Positions 37,569-49,508 of a stretch of 64,000 nt of DNA are shown one piece after another. How positions within the stretch are numbered: position 1 is the stretch's first letter; the number at the start of each line of letters is the position of its first letter. Below the pieces are notes generated by a model. The model was not told the DNA's origin, made no database searches, and saw only the letters and a list, made by a program, of their open reading frames with translations. The translations under genes and the position numbers were made by a program. Origin of the DNA: Pseudocercospora fijiensis CIRAD86 (lineage: Eukaryota > Ascomycota > Dothideomycetes > Mycosphaerellales > Mycosphaerellaceae); assembly GCF_000340215.1 (NCBI RefSeq), contig NW_006921542.1:896267-960266 (forward strand), given 5' to 3'.

Positions 37569-40500
37569 ATACTAGTTACAAACTCGTCGCCTACTACCTT
37601 TGCCGAGATAGTAGTCTCTACGAATGTCGAGGACTAGCTAAATAACAACGAGCTACTAATTAAAGCCTTAAATAGCGGTAAAGACGTCCCTAAATATATT
37701 ATACTAAACCTATATAGCATCGACAAGCCTCTTTATACGTTAGCAATAAAAAGGCTCCTTCCGTATCTAGAGAAACATTTTTTATTTAACTAGTTAAAGG
37801 GGAAGAAGCTTCGCTAGCCCGTTAAGGGGCATTATAAGGAGGAGAAAGACATAGTATACGCTATTACTAGCAACCTTAACTATCCTACTAAACCTAGACG
37901 TAGGCTATTAATGCCCGAATAGTACTTTAAAGATCCTAAATAGGCTCCGAAGTAGTACGTTAGGGGAATGCTTCCGTAGGATAATGCAAATAGTCCGAAT
38001 AATAAAATTTAGAGGTCTATAGTCTACTTAGTATACCGCCTTATATAGAAGGTTATAAGGGACAAGTTTACCCCGCCGGCCGGTTATAATACTAAAGAGG
38101 AAGACGTATCCGAGAGCGAGACTAATAGATCCCGATAAACTACGCCCTCTATATCTAAGCGTAGAGCAAGTTCTGCCTCTACTAGTAAGACTAGTAGAGC
38201 CGGTCGGGTATTTAAGAGGATAACGCTAGGAGATTCGTACGGTAGTAAGGATACTAATCTAGTAATATCCGACGCGCTACGCCCTATTAAGCCGGACCGG
38301 GCTAAGATTACGTTATAGTTTAGTATTGTCGACTAGCGGTTACCTTTAATAGTAGACTACGAGGTGTTTAGCTTAAATTAGTCTGTCCTATAATCGAAGA
38401 CTTCTAATAATATTAGTGTAAAGGATTTGTTATAGCTCTAGCTCGTACGAGAGTTATTACTATCGCCCGAATAGTAGAAGTACGAATTCTTTATAGTAAT
38501 CGATCTAGCTCGCGGCCCTAAAGGTCTTTCTAAATGTAAGACTAATCTAATATTCTACTCCCTAGCTATAGAGATATATAATAGCTTAGATACTAGGATT
38601 TCTACTAGACTCGATTTCCTCGTCGGTAAAAATATAACGGACTATACTAGAGTACCTTCCGTATATCGTCGACCGTCCCTACTAAAGGCTTCTAGAACTA
38701 TCGACCTAACTTAGTACGGTACTTCTATAGCCGGTAATCCTACTAAAATCAATATCGGTTAGAGTCCGTAGTCGCCTACGAAATTAGCTATTAAGCAAGC
38801 TAATAACGACCGACTCGCTCGTAAGGATCGCGCCGATCGCGAGCGCTATAAACAGGTTATCGCAGATAGATTCTAGAGGATATAGGAAGAGTAAGAGGTA
38901 GCCCGGTAGGTAGCTACGCGAAAAGCAATAGCCGACGCCGCTACGGATATAATAGCGATTTAGTAGGCTGTCGACAAGGCAGTTAATAAGGTACTCCGCG
39001 ATAACGGTTATAATAGGAATACTAGTTTACTTCTAGTCGCCCTCGACGATTTAGTTCGAACGGCCGTCCGTTCTATATAGCCTAATACGATAGAGTATAC
39101 GGTAAAGGCCTATATTGCTTCTACTCTACCTAAGATATAGCTACCTTTAAATAGACTAGTACTATCCCTAGCACAACCTCTAGCGTAGACAAATACTAGT
39201 AACAATACTAAGGACGATAGAAAAATTAAATCGAGTAAAGCCGATAATACTAATAGTAAGAAGACTAGAGATATAATCGACTTAAAGCGAGATCGAATTC
39301 GCTAGAAATAGATCGAGTCGTTACCGAGTTAGATCGTATCGCTACTAGATCCGAATAAACCTAAACTCGCCGTACGACTACTAGGTACGTAAGTAGAAGT
39401 CTAAGCCGACCCTCTACCGATCTAGACGTTAGTAGATTTTATCGATTAGATCTCGTCGGCGGTACCTAGCTAGTCGATAGATTTAGATATAGAAACCGAC
39501 GTCGAGAAGCAGTTGTCTAGTAACGTATACTCCTACCTCGACGCTAAGAACTTTAAGTTAATATACGATTTTAGACTACTCGATCTCTATTAGACTTCGC
39601 CGTATATAGGCGTTATTCTACCTAATTAGAGATCGACTCGCCCGTTAAAGTCTTACTAATTCTATATAATTACCTAGACGCTTCTAGCTTCCGTTACTAG
39701 CGCGGACTTCTATATCGGCGGTATAGACGTAGGTATAGGTAAGACGGTATATACGTTAGGGTACGTCGCTATAACCTCGATATAGTAGAGGGTATAGAGT
39801 AATAACGGGCTATTAACTGCTAACGCCTATCCTTTTCGGCTATCTAATTCGTCGGTTAACCTAGGACTTCGGCTAGATAAGAAAATTGCGTTTAATCCGT
39901 AGGTATTAGCTAGCGGTATAAAGCCGGTTATCCGCCCTAGCGTTTACGTTGTCTATATTCCGAAGTAGCTAGCCGAAAACTAGATATATAAGATCGATAA
40001 CTTTATACTACCCGGAGCTATATTCGTATATCTTATAAAAGACTCTAGTAAGCTAACGAAAGATAAGAGACGTAATAGAGCTAGTCCGTAGAACTACGAC
40101 TAGGTCGCATATATCGATAACTTTCTTTATCTCGATTATATAGCGCTCCCGACTCGGCTAGAACTAGAATAGGTTTTCGGTATAGAGGTTATAGATAAGT
40201 AGTAGTTAAAAAAAGGCGTCCCGGTACGCTTATTACTCGAATACGAGGATATAGAAGTACCCCCTTATTTATAGTACTATAAATAGATCGTCCTTACTAC
40301 CTCGACTATAATATCTAACGTACTAGATTTTATAACGTACGAACGAGCTAAGAAATAGAAGTCCTAGATATAGTCGGACAAATCTAATTCGAAACCGCCG
40401 CTACTTCGTATACTAGCTACGACTATTATCGTCGGTAGGTTTTGTATTACTAAGACATGTAGCGCTAAAGAGTAGACTGCCGTCGCTAGTCTTATAGGCT

Positions 40501-41813
40501 ATCCTTTCGTTCTCGGCCTAAGTAGTACCCTATTTAGCAAACTATCTGATTTAGCTGTTATCGTAACTGCCTCGGTATAGAGACACGTTAAGGCCTACGA
40601 TATAAAGGGTTACCTCTGCCCTATTTAGTCGCCTTCTATAGTACGGTTTACTTTCGTCGACTAATCGCTATTAACTAAAGAGACGCGCGATATAGAACGT
40701 AACTTCTAGTTTAGCGATAATAGTAACATCTCCGACTTGGCTAGGTATATTAGTAATTAGGTTTCTAAGTACTTACAATCCGAATACTCTAACGCGACCG
40801 TAGGTCGAATAGAACTAAGTATTACGGATAAAGATACTCGGGTACTCGACAAGTTTCGCCCCTAGTTACTAACGAAAATAGTTCGCTTTAAGAAGACGCT
40901 AATATAGCAACCTATACCTAATACTCCGCGCGTACTAGCTGTCGATTGTCTACTATATTCCTATTTTAATATCGGCTTGCAATTCAAATCTATAGAAGAT
41001 ATAGTATTAAGCGAGTAGGTCAAAGAATAGAAGGTAGTAGAAGATATTAAATTTATATATATATCTAAGATAATGCGGGTCTTTACTATATTTCTATCGC
41101 TACTTCTCGTACTACGGGGCGACGATAAGGACTTAATTAAGGAACTTAGTACTTTTATACTATAGGATATCAAAAATATACTTCCTAGGATACGCGACTA
41201 CGGTTTATCGGATCCCTACCTCTAAGAATATATACTAACACTATATAACGAGCCGGTTATAGTGTCGCTATAGTATATAATCCGAATAAAGCGTAGTAAG
41301 CAGAGCTAGTACGGGTATAGAAGTAAGATTGTACTAGCTAGCTTTAAGCCGTAGTATATCTTCGTAGTAGACTTAGTACGTATCTATCTGCCCCCTATCT
41401 ACTAAGTATATAAGACTAACATTTTTGTAGTATCTTTAGTAGCTAGCTATATAGAAAGAAGGCACCTAGTATTACAATAATATCCTAAGCACTAGTAATA
41501 TAACGTATAGAATCCTTATCGATACTTAGAGTAGCTAGACCGATACTACTAGAGCCGACCTTGTTAAAGAGTTTGTATCTACGAGGAACAAGGTAAATAG
41601 ATATAGCGACGAGAAGTAGCTTATAGTAGCATATATAAGCTAGATTACAACTAGTATAAACCTCCCCCCTACGGATACCGTTATTATTATCGACAATTAC
41701 TAGACTCCGGAGGCTAATATTTAAATAGGTAGAAGAGTATCTCGTGCGGCCGGCGTTTAGAGGGCAGATTTTACGGAGTCGTACCGATTTGTAATAGTAT
41801 CGGTTGTAATTAT
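37569..41813 (+). pseudogene. SNF2-like helicase, first part, interrupted by hAT copy C
   Basis: A frame starting at an ATA (probable mutated ATG) at 37569 reads coherently for about 1,200 codons. The N-terminal third is low-complexity, Ser/Arg/Lys-rich and presumably regulatory. A Walker A-like motif G-x-D-V-G-I-G-K-T lies at about 39720-39746. A motif III-like segment, G-L-S-S-T-L-F, is near 40515. After a frameshift, motif V appears as I-N-L-P-P-T-D-T-V-I-I-I-D near 41655-41700, followed by a motif VI-like I-G-R-R-V-S-R. This order matches SNF2-family ATPases, which remodel chromatin. Motif II (D-E-A-H type) was not found with confidence. The gene is cut by hAT copy C, and the last ~65 codons resume at 51752. 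Confidence 0.65.
41806..41813. repeat. Target-site duplication GTAATTAT, left
   Basis: Eight bases immediately before the left hAT terminus, identical to 51752-51759. hAT transposases make 8-bp duplications. Confidence 0.97.
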
Positions 41814-41949
41814 TAGACCCCGCAGTGGTTCGGTTTCCGAACTACTAAACGTATATAGTTTGGTTTCTTAGCGGCGAACTAGCTCCCTAGTTCCGGTTTG
41901 GTTTTTTCGAACTATATAGATTCCTAGTTTGAACTAGAGACTATATTGG

Positions 41950-42260
41950 TTTTACTACAAGGACACTCTTATTCGACTGCCGGCTACGATTGCCGGCTAT
42001 AATAGTAACTCTGTTATATTTACTACGCTCTTTTGCCGTTGCTAGGGCGTAGTTGCCGTTACTAGGGCGTGGTTTTGCTACAAGGACACTCTTATTCGAC
42101 TGCCGGCCACGATTGCCGGCTATAATAGTTACTAGGTTGTATTTACTACGCTTTATTACCGTTGCTAGGGCGTGGTTGCCGTTGCTAGGGCGTAGTTGCC
42201 GTTGCTAGGGCGTAGTTGCTATTGCCGGGGCGTAGTTGCCGTAGTTGCGAAAGCTTACCT
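41950..42260 (+). repeat. Subterminal repeats of hAT copy C
   Basis: A ~119-bp block (about 41953-42071) is repeated from about 42072. It includes GACACTCTTATTCGACTGCC and two GCCGGC sites. It is followed by 19-20-base units of the type GTTGCTAGGGCGTAGTTGCC, seven or so in all, ending near 42250. Subterminal repeats in hAT elements commonly bind transposase; that role is inferred here. Confidence 0.75.
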
Positions 42261-42383
42261 ATATAACGTTACGTAGGCGGTAACAATTAGGGCTTCGCGA
42301 CATTCTTACACTTTCAACTTCTTCCTCTATACCTATACCGACAACAACTACTACACGCTGCGCCCCCGCCCCTTTCCCTTATA

Positions 42384-43801
42384 ATAGCAAGAGAGAAGCG
42401 CGCCGCGCGCTAAACAGAAGATAGAACTAAAGACCGCGAGTTTGTTTTGCCTAAGCGTCCAACTAAAAAGCGTAAGACTAAAGAGGAGTACTCTACGAAG
42501 AAGAATTCCGTACGAGACCGCGAGAGAAAGGACAAGATAGATAAGGATAAAAGAGCTAAGGATAAGAGAAGAAAGGCGCGGAATAAGGCATTCTATCGAT
42601 AGCTAGCGCCTATAGAAAAAAGTAAAGGTTGGAATAAGAAGACAACCTAAGAGAAGGCTAAGAGGAGGAAAGAATTGCGGCTAGTTTTCGAGCGTGAAGT
42701 TCTAGCAGCGTAAGTTAATCTAGCTAGCGGCCGTAGCTAGCAGCTATAGCCGGCAGCCGTAGCCGGCAGCTGTAGCCGGCATATTTTTCTTTAACACGTT
42801 AACTAATAGCATTCAGACCTGTAGTCGCTACCTCTATCGATACGACCGATAGTAACGGAGATGTTCAGATAGCCGAGAACAACAATGCTAGAGTTTAGGA
42901 TGCCGCGACAGAGCTTAATACTACGAATAAAGGAACTAAAAAAAGCGAGGAGATACTATACGTCGATCTAGTAATAGGTGCAGTCTTAGGGCCTAACGCT
43001 ATAGACGATAAGCGCTAGGAGTAGATCGAGCATAGTCAAAGAGACGAGATACTAGTAAAGGGCTAAGGCATAAGTCCTATCAATCTAGAAAATTATAGTT
43101 AAAGCTACTACGAAAAGCTAGCAAGGATTGGAATCGAGACTAGTCGTCTTTATATCCTCGATATAGAGTAGAAGTTTCTTTATTAGTATTAGAGCGAAGC
43201 CTTTACGTCTATAAAGGCAAAGTAGCTTGCGATTAATACGATCGGGGCTAGGTATCTAGGGACGGTAGAAGTGTTACTATAGGAGGAAGGGGTACAGGTA
43301 ATTATTCTATGCTCGGTATATATAGCCGGCGTTCGTAGCCGGTAGATACTAACAGTTAAACAGAAAGCGTTTCTCGAAGGCAGAGTGCTACTACTATATA
43401 AAATCTTTACTAAGGCAGAGAGGGCTTGTATCCGGAATCTAAGCTGCTAGTAGGATAGGTTGGCGTTAGAATTCTCTAAATCTCTATATAAGCCTCCGAA
43501 GGATTACCTATTTTAGCGATACGGCTTTAACTCGACTACTCCGCAGGCACCCGAAGAAGCTCGAGCGCTCTTTAAGGTCTTTACTAAGAAGCGGAAGGAG
43601 TTCGAGGATTAGGATTGGTTAATAGAGCTGTTAGTTAGTCTTAGGTTTCGTAGTTAGACTCGGCCTAAGCATTTGCTTGTCGAGTGTCTTATACCGAAAG
43701 AGGATAGATTAAGACTAAAAACGAGCTTAGATTCGTTAGGTATAGTAGCTCGGTTCCGTTAGTAGGAGAGAGCCGCCGTATAGAAGGCAAAATTCAGGTA
43801 G
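42384..43801 (+). pseudogene. Unidentified hAT cargo gene (~430 codons, two introns)
   Basis: The likely start is ATA at 42384 (mutated ATG, followed by GCA). Exon 1 encodes a very basic region with K-K-R-K and D-R-E-R-K-D-K stretches, probably nuclear. Intron 1 is 42710-42816 (GTAAGT donor, CTAAT branch, three GCCGGC motifs). Exon 2 runs to 43315. Intron 2 is 43316-43363 (GTATAT donor, TACTAAC branch at 43347-43353, one AGCCGGC and one AGCCGGT). The frame is kept across both junctions. Exon 3 ends in a charged helical region near 43800. TAG/TAA codons fall at Gln/Trp sites. No catalytic motif was seen. It is absent from truncated copies B and D, so its conservation cannot be tested here. Confidence 0.6.
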
Positions 43802-43910
43802 TTAGGGTAGCTAGGAAAGAAATTCTAGTAGTTAGGCTAGCTAGGGTAGCTAGGAAAAAAAATCTAGCAGTTAGGTAGCTAGGAAACAAAAAAAAAAGGT
43901 AGCTAGCTAT
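43797..43910 (+). repeat. GTTAGG/GTAGCTAGG minisatellite
   Basis: Units of GTAGCTAGGAAA and AGTTAGG alternate irregularly, with A-runs, just after the coding part of the first cargo gene. No protein-like frame continues through them. Confidence 0.7.
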
Positions 43911-44693
43911 TTACTGCCTAGCTGTTCCTAACGATACGATACTATAAAAGAAAGGGTGTTTCTCTATAGCTACTAGTATACATCTACTACTCCTAAGTCC
44001 TTACCTTACCGTACGAAACCTTAAAACATGCCGACCGACATTGTCTATATACTAGGCGCTATACTAGGAAGGGTAACAACGAGACGATAGTCGAAATAGT
44101 CTAGTATACGAGCGAGATTGCGACAACGTCGAGAGGAGGTCGCATACTTACCTTCGAGCCTATCGAGTCCTAGACGACGATTAGGGCTAGATTCATCCTC
44201 TCCGAATCCTAGTAGTAGGAATTTATTATAGGGTACTACTACCTAGTCCTTACCTTTACGGAGTCTAAGTAGAAGGTTGTTCGGAGATATAAGAATATCG
44301 AGTATTAACCCGGAAATCTTCGAAAAGGCTAGCTAGGCGTATCTTTAGAAACCCGAGTATATAGAGCAGTTCAATTAATAGGTCTATAAGATATAGTTCC
44401 CTTTATACTTACGTTCGAAGGAGTATAAACTCCGGAAGTACTCGATGCGATAGGGGAGTAAGGAGCGAACGGACACATTCTAGAAGTTCTTTATAGAGGG
44501 GGCATTGCACCGTTATACGACTTCTCGACTTAAAGGTTAACTAGTAATTGTCTGCAACTTCTACGGTTCAATCTTAAAATACCCGAAACTAGGGGATAGG
44601 AACTTATCGCCTACGAACTATCTCTATTCTAAACGGTGTCGGGAATCTTAAGGAGAGAGGAGAGTTAATGTAGATATAGCGTTCTAGAAAGAG

Positions 44694-44793
44694 GTATATC
44701 TTCTAAAATGCCGGCTATAGCTGCCGGCTATAGCTGCCGGCTATAGATTCCGGCTACCTAAATTAACCGTAGAGATCTAGCTAATTATTATAG
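44694..44793 (+). other. Predicted intron with GCCGGC repeats in the transposase
   Basis: GTATAT donor, CTAAT near 44781 and a TATAG acceptor bound 100 bases that hold three GCCGGCTATA-type units and one degenerate TTCCGGCTA. The protein frame resumes at GCTACG, which matches the hAT protein context. Confidence 0.65.
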
Positions 44794-45727
44794 GCTACGT
44801 TTAAGGAAGCTCTAGGATTGAAGGCTACCGATTTCTCCCCCGAAGACTTCAAGCAACTAGCAAACGAAATGCTAGCTATAAACGGTCTTCCGGAAGACTT
44901 CTACGAAAGGGAGTCTATATAGAAGATATACCTATATCTTACAAACTACCCTCCCCTATTTCTCGGCGCGACAACCTAGCGTATTATATTCGAAAAGAAT
45001 AAAGAGGCTACGTTAGACGACATTCGGGAGATCCTCCGTAATACTCGCCGAGTAGCTATTGCTATCGATAGCTAGTTAAGCCGGACTATAAGAGCCTCCT
45101 TCCTCTCGATTATGCTATACTTTATTAATTCGGATTAGAAACTCTAGGAACTTATAATCGGATTCCCTAAAATTCTAGGTTCCTATACTAGTAAGGACAT
45201 AGCGAAGCTTGTCTATGCGGCAATAGACAGGGTTAGCGTAATAACGAAACTAATCTCGATTACTGCGGACAACGCTAGTAATAATCGAACATTGTATAAG
45301 GCGTTATATATACAATTTACTCGTATATGTCTTTGAAATTACTAATTGTATCGATAGGGTCGAGTATGTAGAGGAGATTACAAGGTCTACAATCTAGCTT
45401 AATCTTCCGAATATTAAGCTCGCTACGATTCCGGATACGTACGACAATACGTACGATAATAACGATGAAGAGGAGCCTATTAATAGCCCTAGCCCTATTG
45501 AATCGGAGCCGACGTCGTTGCTAGTTACATCCCTATAGAAGTTTCCCTACCTCGCTTATATAGTTCAAATCGCGATCCGAGCCCTCTTTAAGACGCTTAA
45601 AATTGCACTATTAAACGACGACTAACAGAAGATCCTAGATAAGGATAAAGCAAAGTCGAAAGTCGAGAAACTTATTACAGCAATAAGACGGGATAAGGTA
45701 GAGAGCCTCGCTCTCGTTTTATATAAG

Positions 45728-45776
45728 GTATAACTTTTGTCCGTAGCCGGCACCTATAGCCGGCAACCTAGTATAG
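45728..45776 (+). other. Predicted short intron in the transposase
   Basis: GTATAA donor to TATAG acceptor, 49 bases, with two AGCCGGCA units. Coding frames on its two sides differ, as a non-multiple of three requires, but the exact acceptor could be the CTAG at 45771. Confidence 0.5.
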
Positions 45777-47144
45777 TTCTAACTCTTTTTCTCTAGCTTC
45801 GTCGTCTAGTAATATATACGAACTCGAGCTTATAGAGATATAACCGATTCGAGGCTATTTAAAAGAACCTAATCGAGCGCCCTAAAACCGATACCTAGAA
45901 TATCGCATAGAATAAGCGATAGCAAAAGCGGCCTCCTTAGCGCCTACTCCGTTTTACCTAAGACGTTAAGACCCGGTTCGATTCGACTTTCTATATAGTT
46001 ACGAGGGGATGTACTTTACGTACCGCTCTCGAGATCTATTAGAGTTCCGAGGGTATTAAGTAGCTCGGCCTTACCGCCGCCGAATAGCGCTAAGCAGAGT
46101 ATCTCGTCGATATTAGTAAGTATTACGCGAAGGTTACTACTATAATTGGAAGAACCCGAGGACCGACGATCTACCTTGTCTTTACGTACTATAACTAGCT
46201 CTTTAACGAGCTCGAGGAAACCGCAGCTAAGCTAGCTAAGAAGAGCGTTCCCTAGAAAGTAGCTATAACGAAAGCTATAGACACCTCCTATACTAAGTTG
46301 TATAAATATTATAGTGCTACCTTTAACTCGTTCGGGGATATCTATAGCGTTGCGTACTTGCTCAACCCGGTAGAAAAGGATATATACTAGCAGAGGCCGG
46401 AATAGAAGGCGGACGAGGTATAGCCGAAGTATTACTAGACTATTCTAGAAAAGATATTCTACGAGCGTCGGAAAGAAACTGGTCCAAATGCAGCTCCTAT
46501 AAAGAAAAAGAAGGTTTAGAAGGCTCCGATATTATACCTATTTCGTAGGTAGGAAGTAGAGGCAGAAGAGGAAGCAACTACTAAAGTAAATAAGGAAGAG
46601 TTCGATCTCTATCGGCGCGCGAGTAAGTACAAACCCGTAGGCTCGGAAAGAGGGCTAATAATCTCTAGATCTTACCGGTCTTCTAGACGAATTCGGAGAC
46701 GATATTCTCGCTATATAGTAGCGGTTAGAGCCTAAGTTTCTAACGATAGCGTCGGTCGCTCGGGACGTCCTCGCTATCCCGAGCGTAGGTATAGGCTATA
46801 AGAGGTCTTTTAGTATCGCTCGTTACTAGGGCCGCTTTAATCGAACATACTCGCCTACTACCTTCGAATCTATTATAGTATTCCGATACTATCTCCTCTA
46901 CTAGAATCGCTAAGGCAGGTTACTAAAGATTATACTAAAGGAGTTAATCGAGGAATTAGAAAACCTTAAGATCGAAGAAACCTAGGAGCGCGAAGAGAAT
47001 ACGAAATTTAGTCTAAGCGAAACCCTAATTAGCGATAACGAAGAGGAGGAGGGCGGAGGTAGAAGGCGATACCGGGTCGAGAAGCGGAAACGTATATAGG
47101 CTTAGAGCAGCTTTAAGGAGACGAAGCGTTTACGTATAAGGTAA

Positions 47145-47503
47145 TATAGCCGGCGTATATAGCCGGCATATGTCCGAAATGTGTTTCGAATTCCTAGGAC
47201 CTAAACAGACTAGTTGCTATAGCAACCGACCCCGCTTACCTACGGACTATTTCTAATTCTCTGTTCGCTCTTCCTCTCCTTCTTCCCTTTCCCTACATTC
47301 TTAAAGACAAATATGCCTTAAGGATTCGGCTCTTCGGGCCTTCCTAAGCCGGCTACCTCCCCTTCCTTAAGCTACTATCCTTTATTCGAATCTAACGATA
47401 ACCTAATAAGGCGGTTTAATAGAAGACTATTTATTCTAGAAGGTAAGAAGCATTAATATCTCCCTACGATTATATACTTATTAATTTTCTAGGTCCTACC
47501 GAT
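47145..47503. other. Spacer between transposase and H3-1
   Basis: Two AGCCGGC motifs at 47148-47165 follow the transposase stop. The stretch is conserved in copies B and D and has short AG-rich and CT-rich runs near 47270-47300. It presumably contains the H3-1 promoter. No frame was seen. Confidence 0.5.
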
Positions 47504-48590
47504 ATGCCCTCGTCGCCTAAACGCGCAGATAAATATCTTTAGAGGCTAAAGGGCAAGGGTAAAGCAAGCCAAGTATAGGGAGACCGTAGCGAGAACGAGA
47601 TATCGGAAGAGCAAGGCTCTCCGCAGTATATACGAAGGAAGGGGGTTCCTCGGAAAATAGTACCGAAAAACAAGAAGGCTATAGGTAGATAGGAGAAGGC
47701 TAAAAAGAGTAGGCGGACGAAGACTATCGCGAAGAAAAGTTATCTTTCTATTAAAAGAAAGAGAACAAGGCAGGACTCGACGACAAAGAAGCGGCGCTTT
47801 AAACTAGGTACTATTGCCCTTCGCTAGATCCGGCTTTTCTAAAACAAAAGAGGGACCGAGCTTTTAATCCCTAAGACTCCCTTCTAGCGACTCGTCCGAG
47901 AAATTATATTAGATTTTCGGTCTAGTATACGATTTACGGCTGAGGCGATTAATGCTCTTTAGGAAGCTACGGAGGCATTTCTCGTAACCGAGCTTAAGCT
48001 TTTAAACCTCCTTGCTATCTATACGAAGCGGGTTACTCTTTAAAATAAAGATATATAGCTTCTAGCTAAAATTCGGCGTCGGTTTATAGCGGATTAGTTG
48101 GAAATTGTATTTAGTCGTTAGATTAACCTAGGAGGAGGCCCATTTTCGCATCCTTTTACCGGCTATAGGTGCCGGCTACATTTCTAATTTTATCTCCGCG
48201 CCGTCCCTAAATCTAAGGTACGAAGTAGAAACCTAGCGCTCTATATTCACCCGGCTCTTATAGAGACGAGCTATATTTAGATTAGTTTCTTCGCATATCG
48301 CGACCTAGCGGATAGTAAGCGAAAGGGCGATAGAACGTTTATAATACGTCTCTATTTAGACCTAAAATACAAAGGTCCTAAGGAGCCCTAGCATCCTAAC
48401 TATAAGGAGATTCTTTAGCATTAGCACTTTGATCCTCTATACTACGAGGCAGATAGCAAGCCTGCGAGAGAGAAACTTTAACGAGAAATTCTCTATAATA
48501 CGTAGCGCTATTATATAGCTATAGATGCGCACTAAGTCCGGCAACTCGAAGAAGAATTAAGACAGCGTATTAGCGACCGAGGAGGAGATC
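47504..48590 (+). pseudogene. Histone H3-like gene H3-1 with long basic tail and probable C-terminal exon
   Basis: ATG at 47504. Residues 1-94 are Lys/Arg/Ser-rich (P-K-R, K-K-S-R-R-T-K, K-R-K-R-T-R), like the long tails of variant H3s. Residues ~95-200 follow the H3 fold: L-G-T-I-A-L-R, L-L-I-P-K-T-P-F-stop-R-L-V-R-E-I, A-L-stop-E-A-T-E-A-F-L-V, N-L-L-A-I-Y-T-K-R-V-T-L, K-D-I-stop-L-L-A-K-I-R-R-R. The stops are TAA/TAG at conserved glutamines. A candidate intron 48107-48217 (GTATTT to CTAAG, branch TTCTAAT, two GCCGGC motifs) would join phase 0 to a ~124-codon exon with W/Y-rich and E-E-E-L-R segments of unknown family. If not spliced, the protein ends near 48190. It would package DNA in place of normal H3; that is inference. 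Confidence 0.8.
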
Positions 48591-49200
48591 GATAGTATAC
48601 TAGTAGAGTCGAGGTCTTATAAGCGAAGCATAAGATAATATAGGCTCTTAGTCGTATAGAGTAACGTACTATATAAATAACTAGGCGTGCTACTCTTATT
48701 CACTTACGACCTATATCCTAGGATGCTCTTATCGTACTTTTTATACTCTTTTCTAATACCTTACCTGTAATCGCTCCGCGACAACCGAGTGAATATAAGC
48801 TATAGGATTTCCGCTCGGTACCTTAGCCTTCGAGATACGGCGGAGTTAATTCTCTATAATACGTAGCGCTATTGTATAGCTATAGATACGCACTAAGTCC
48901 GGCAACTCGAAGAAGATTTAAGACAGCGACCGAGCAGGAGAATAATAGTATATTAGTAGAGTCGAGGTCTTACAAGCGAAGTACGAGATAATATAGGCTC
49001 TTAGTCGTATAGAGTAACGTACTATATAAATAACTAGGCGTGCTACTCTTATTCACTTACGACCTATATCCTAGGATACTCTTCTCGTACTTTTTATACT
49101 CTTTTCTAATACCTCACCTATAAGCGCTCCGCGACAACCGAGTGAATATAAGCTATAGGGTTTCCGCTCGGTACCTTAGCCTCCGAGATAGGGCGGAGTT
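48488..49200 (+). repeat. Tandem duplication of ~361 bp inside copy C
   Basis: The text from AATTCTCTATAATACG at 48488 recurs at 48849 with scattered transitions and a short deletion. Copies A and B have only one version. The duplication covers the end of the putative H3-1 C-terminal exon and the spacer. Confidence 0.85.
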
Positions 49201-49505
49201 GAATTTAGAGCGATAGCCGGCACTCGTAGCCGGCACTCGTAGCCGGCATATAGAGACGGTAGTAGGCCTTTTCCTACTAAATAACTAGCTTGTTTAGTAT
49301 AGCCTACCTGATATTTCTTATATTTACTAGCAATAGGCCTAGGTTACTTATAAGATTACTATAGCTAGTAAAGGCATTACTAAAGAATATCTATACTATA
49401 GTAGGATACTATTATCACGCCGGCTATTCATTAAAAGGAGGCTTTCGCCTATTACTATGCCGGCTACATATGCCGGCTATATTTCAAAGTCTGCTATACC
49501 TGCCT
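49201..49505. other. Spacer of hAT copy C with GCCGGC clusters
   Basis: Clusters of AGCCGGCACTCGT-type units occur at 49212-49245 and GCCGGCTA units at 49420-49478. A stretch with AGGAGGCTTTCGCCT near 49436 is conserved in all copies. No coherent frame was found. Confidence 0.6.
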
Positions 49506-49508
49506 TTT

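Larger units (their letters stand above)
44028..47144 (+). pseudogene. hAT-family transposase, copy C
   Basis: This cut-and-paste transposase would act on the TAGACCCCG ends. The catalytic region reads I-A-I-D-S then L-S-R-T-I-R-A-S-F-L-S-I near 45055-45105, and I-T-A-D-N-A-S-N-N near 45255-45280, both hallmarks of hAT enzymes. V-K-T-R-F-D-S-T precedes the helical middle near 45965. The C-terminal dimerisation block (A-R-D-V-L-A-I-P-S, then a conserved S-F-S-I-A-R) lies near 46745-46825. Introns at 44694-44793 and about 45728-45776 contain GCCGGC repeats. The ATG at 44028 is plausible, but the frame changes soon after, so an early intron or indel is likely. TAG codons at Trp/Gln sites make this copy inactive. 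The final TAA is at 47142. Confidence 0.9.

Noticed and set aside
40961..41173. 70-codon minus-strand open frame
   Set aside because: Shadow of the SNF2-like plus-strand frame, which reads coherently here.
42000..42250. Regular short repeats as a CRISPR array
   Set aside because: Units are directly adjacent without unique spacers, and the genome is fungal.
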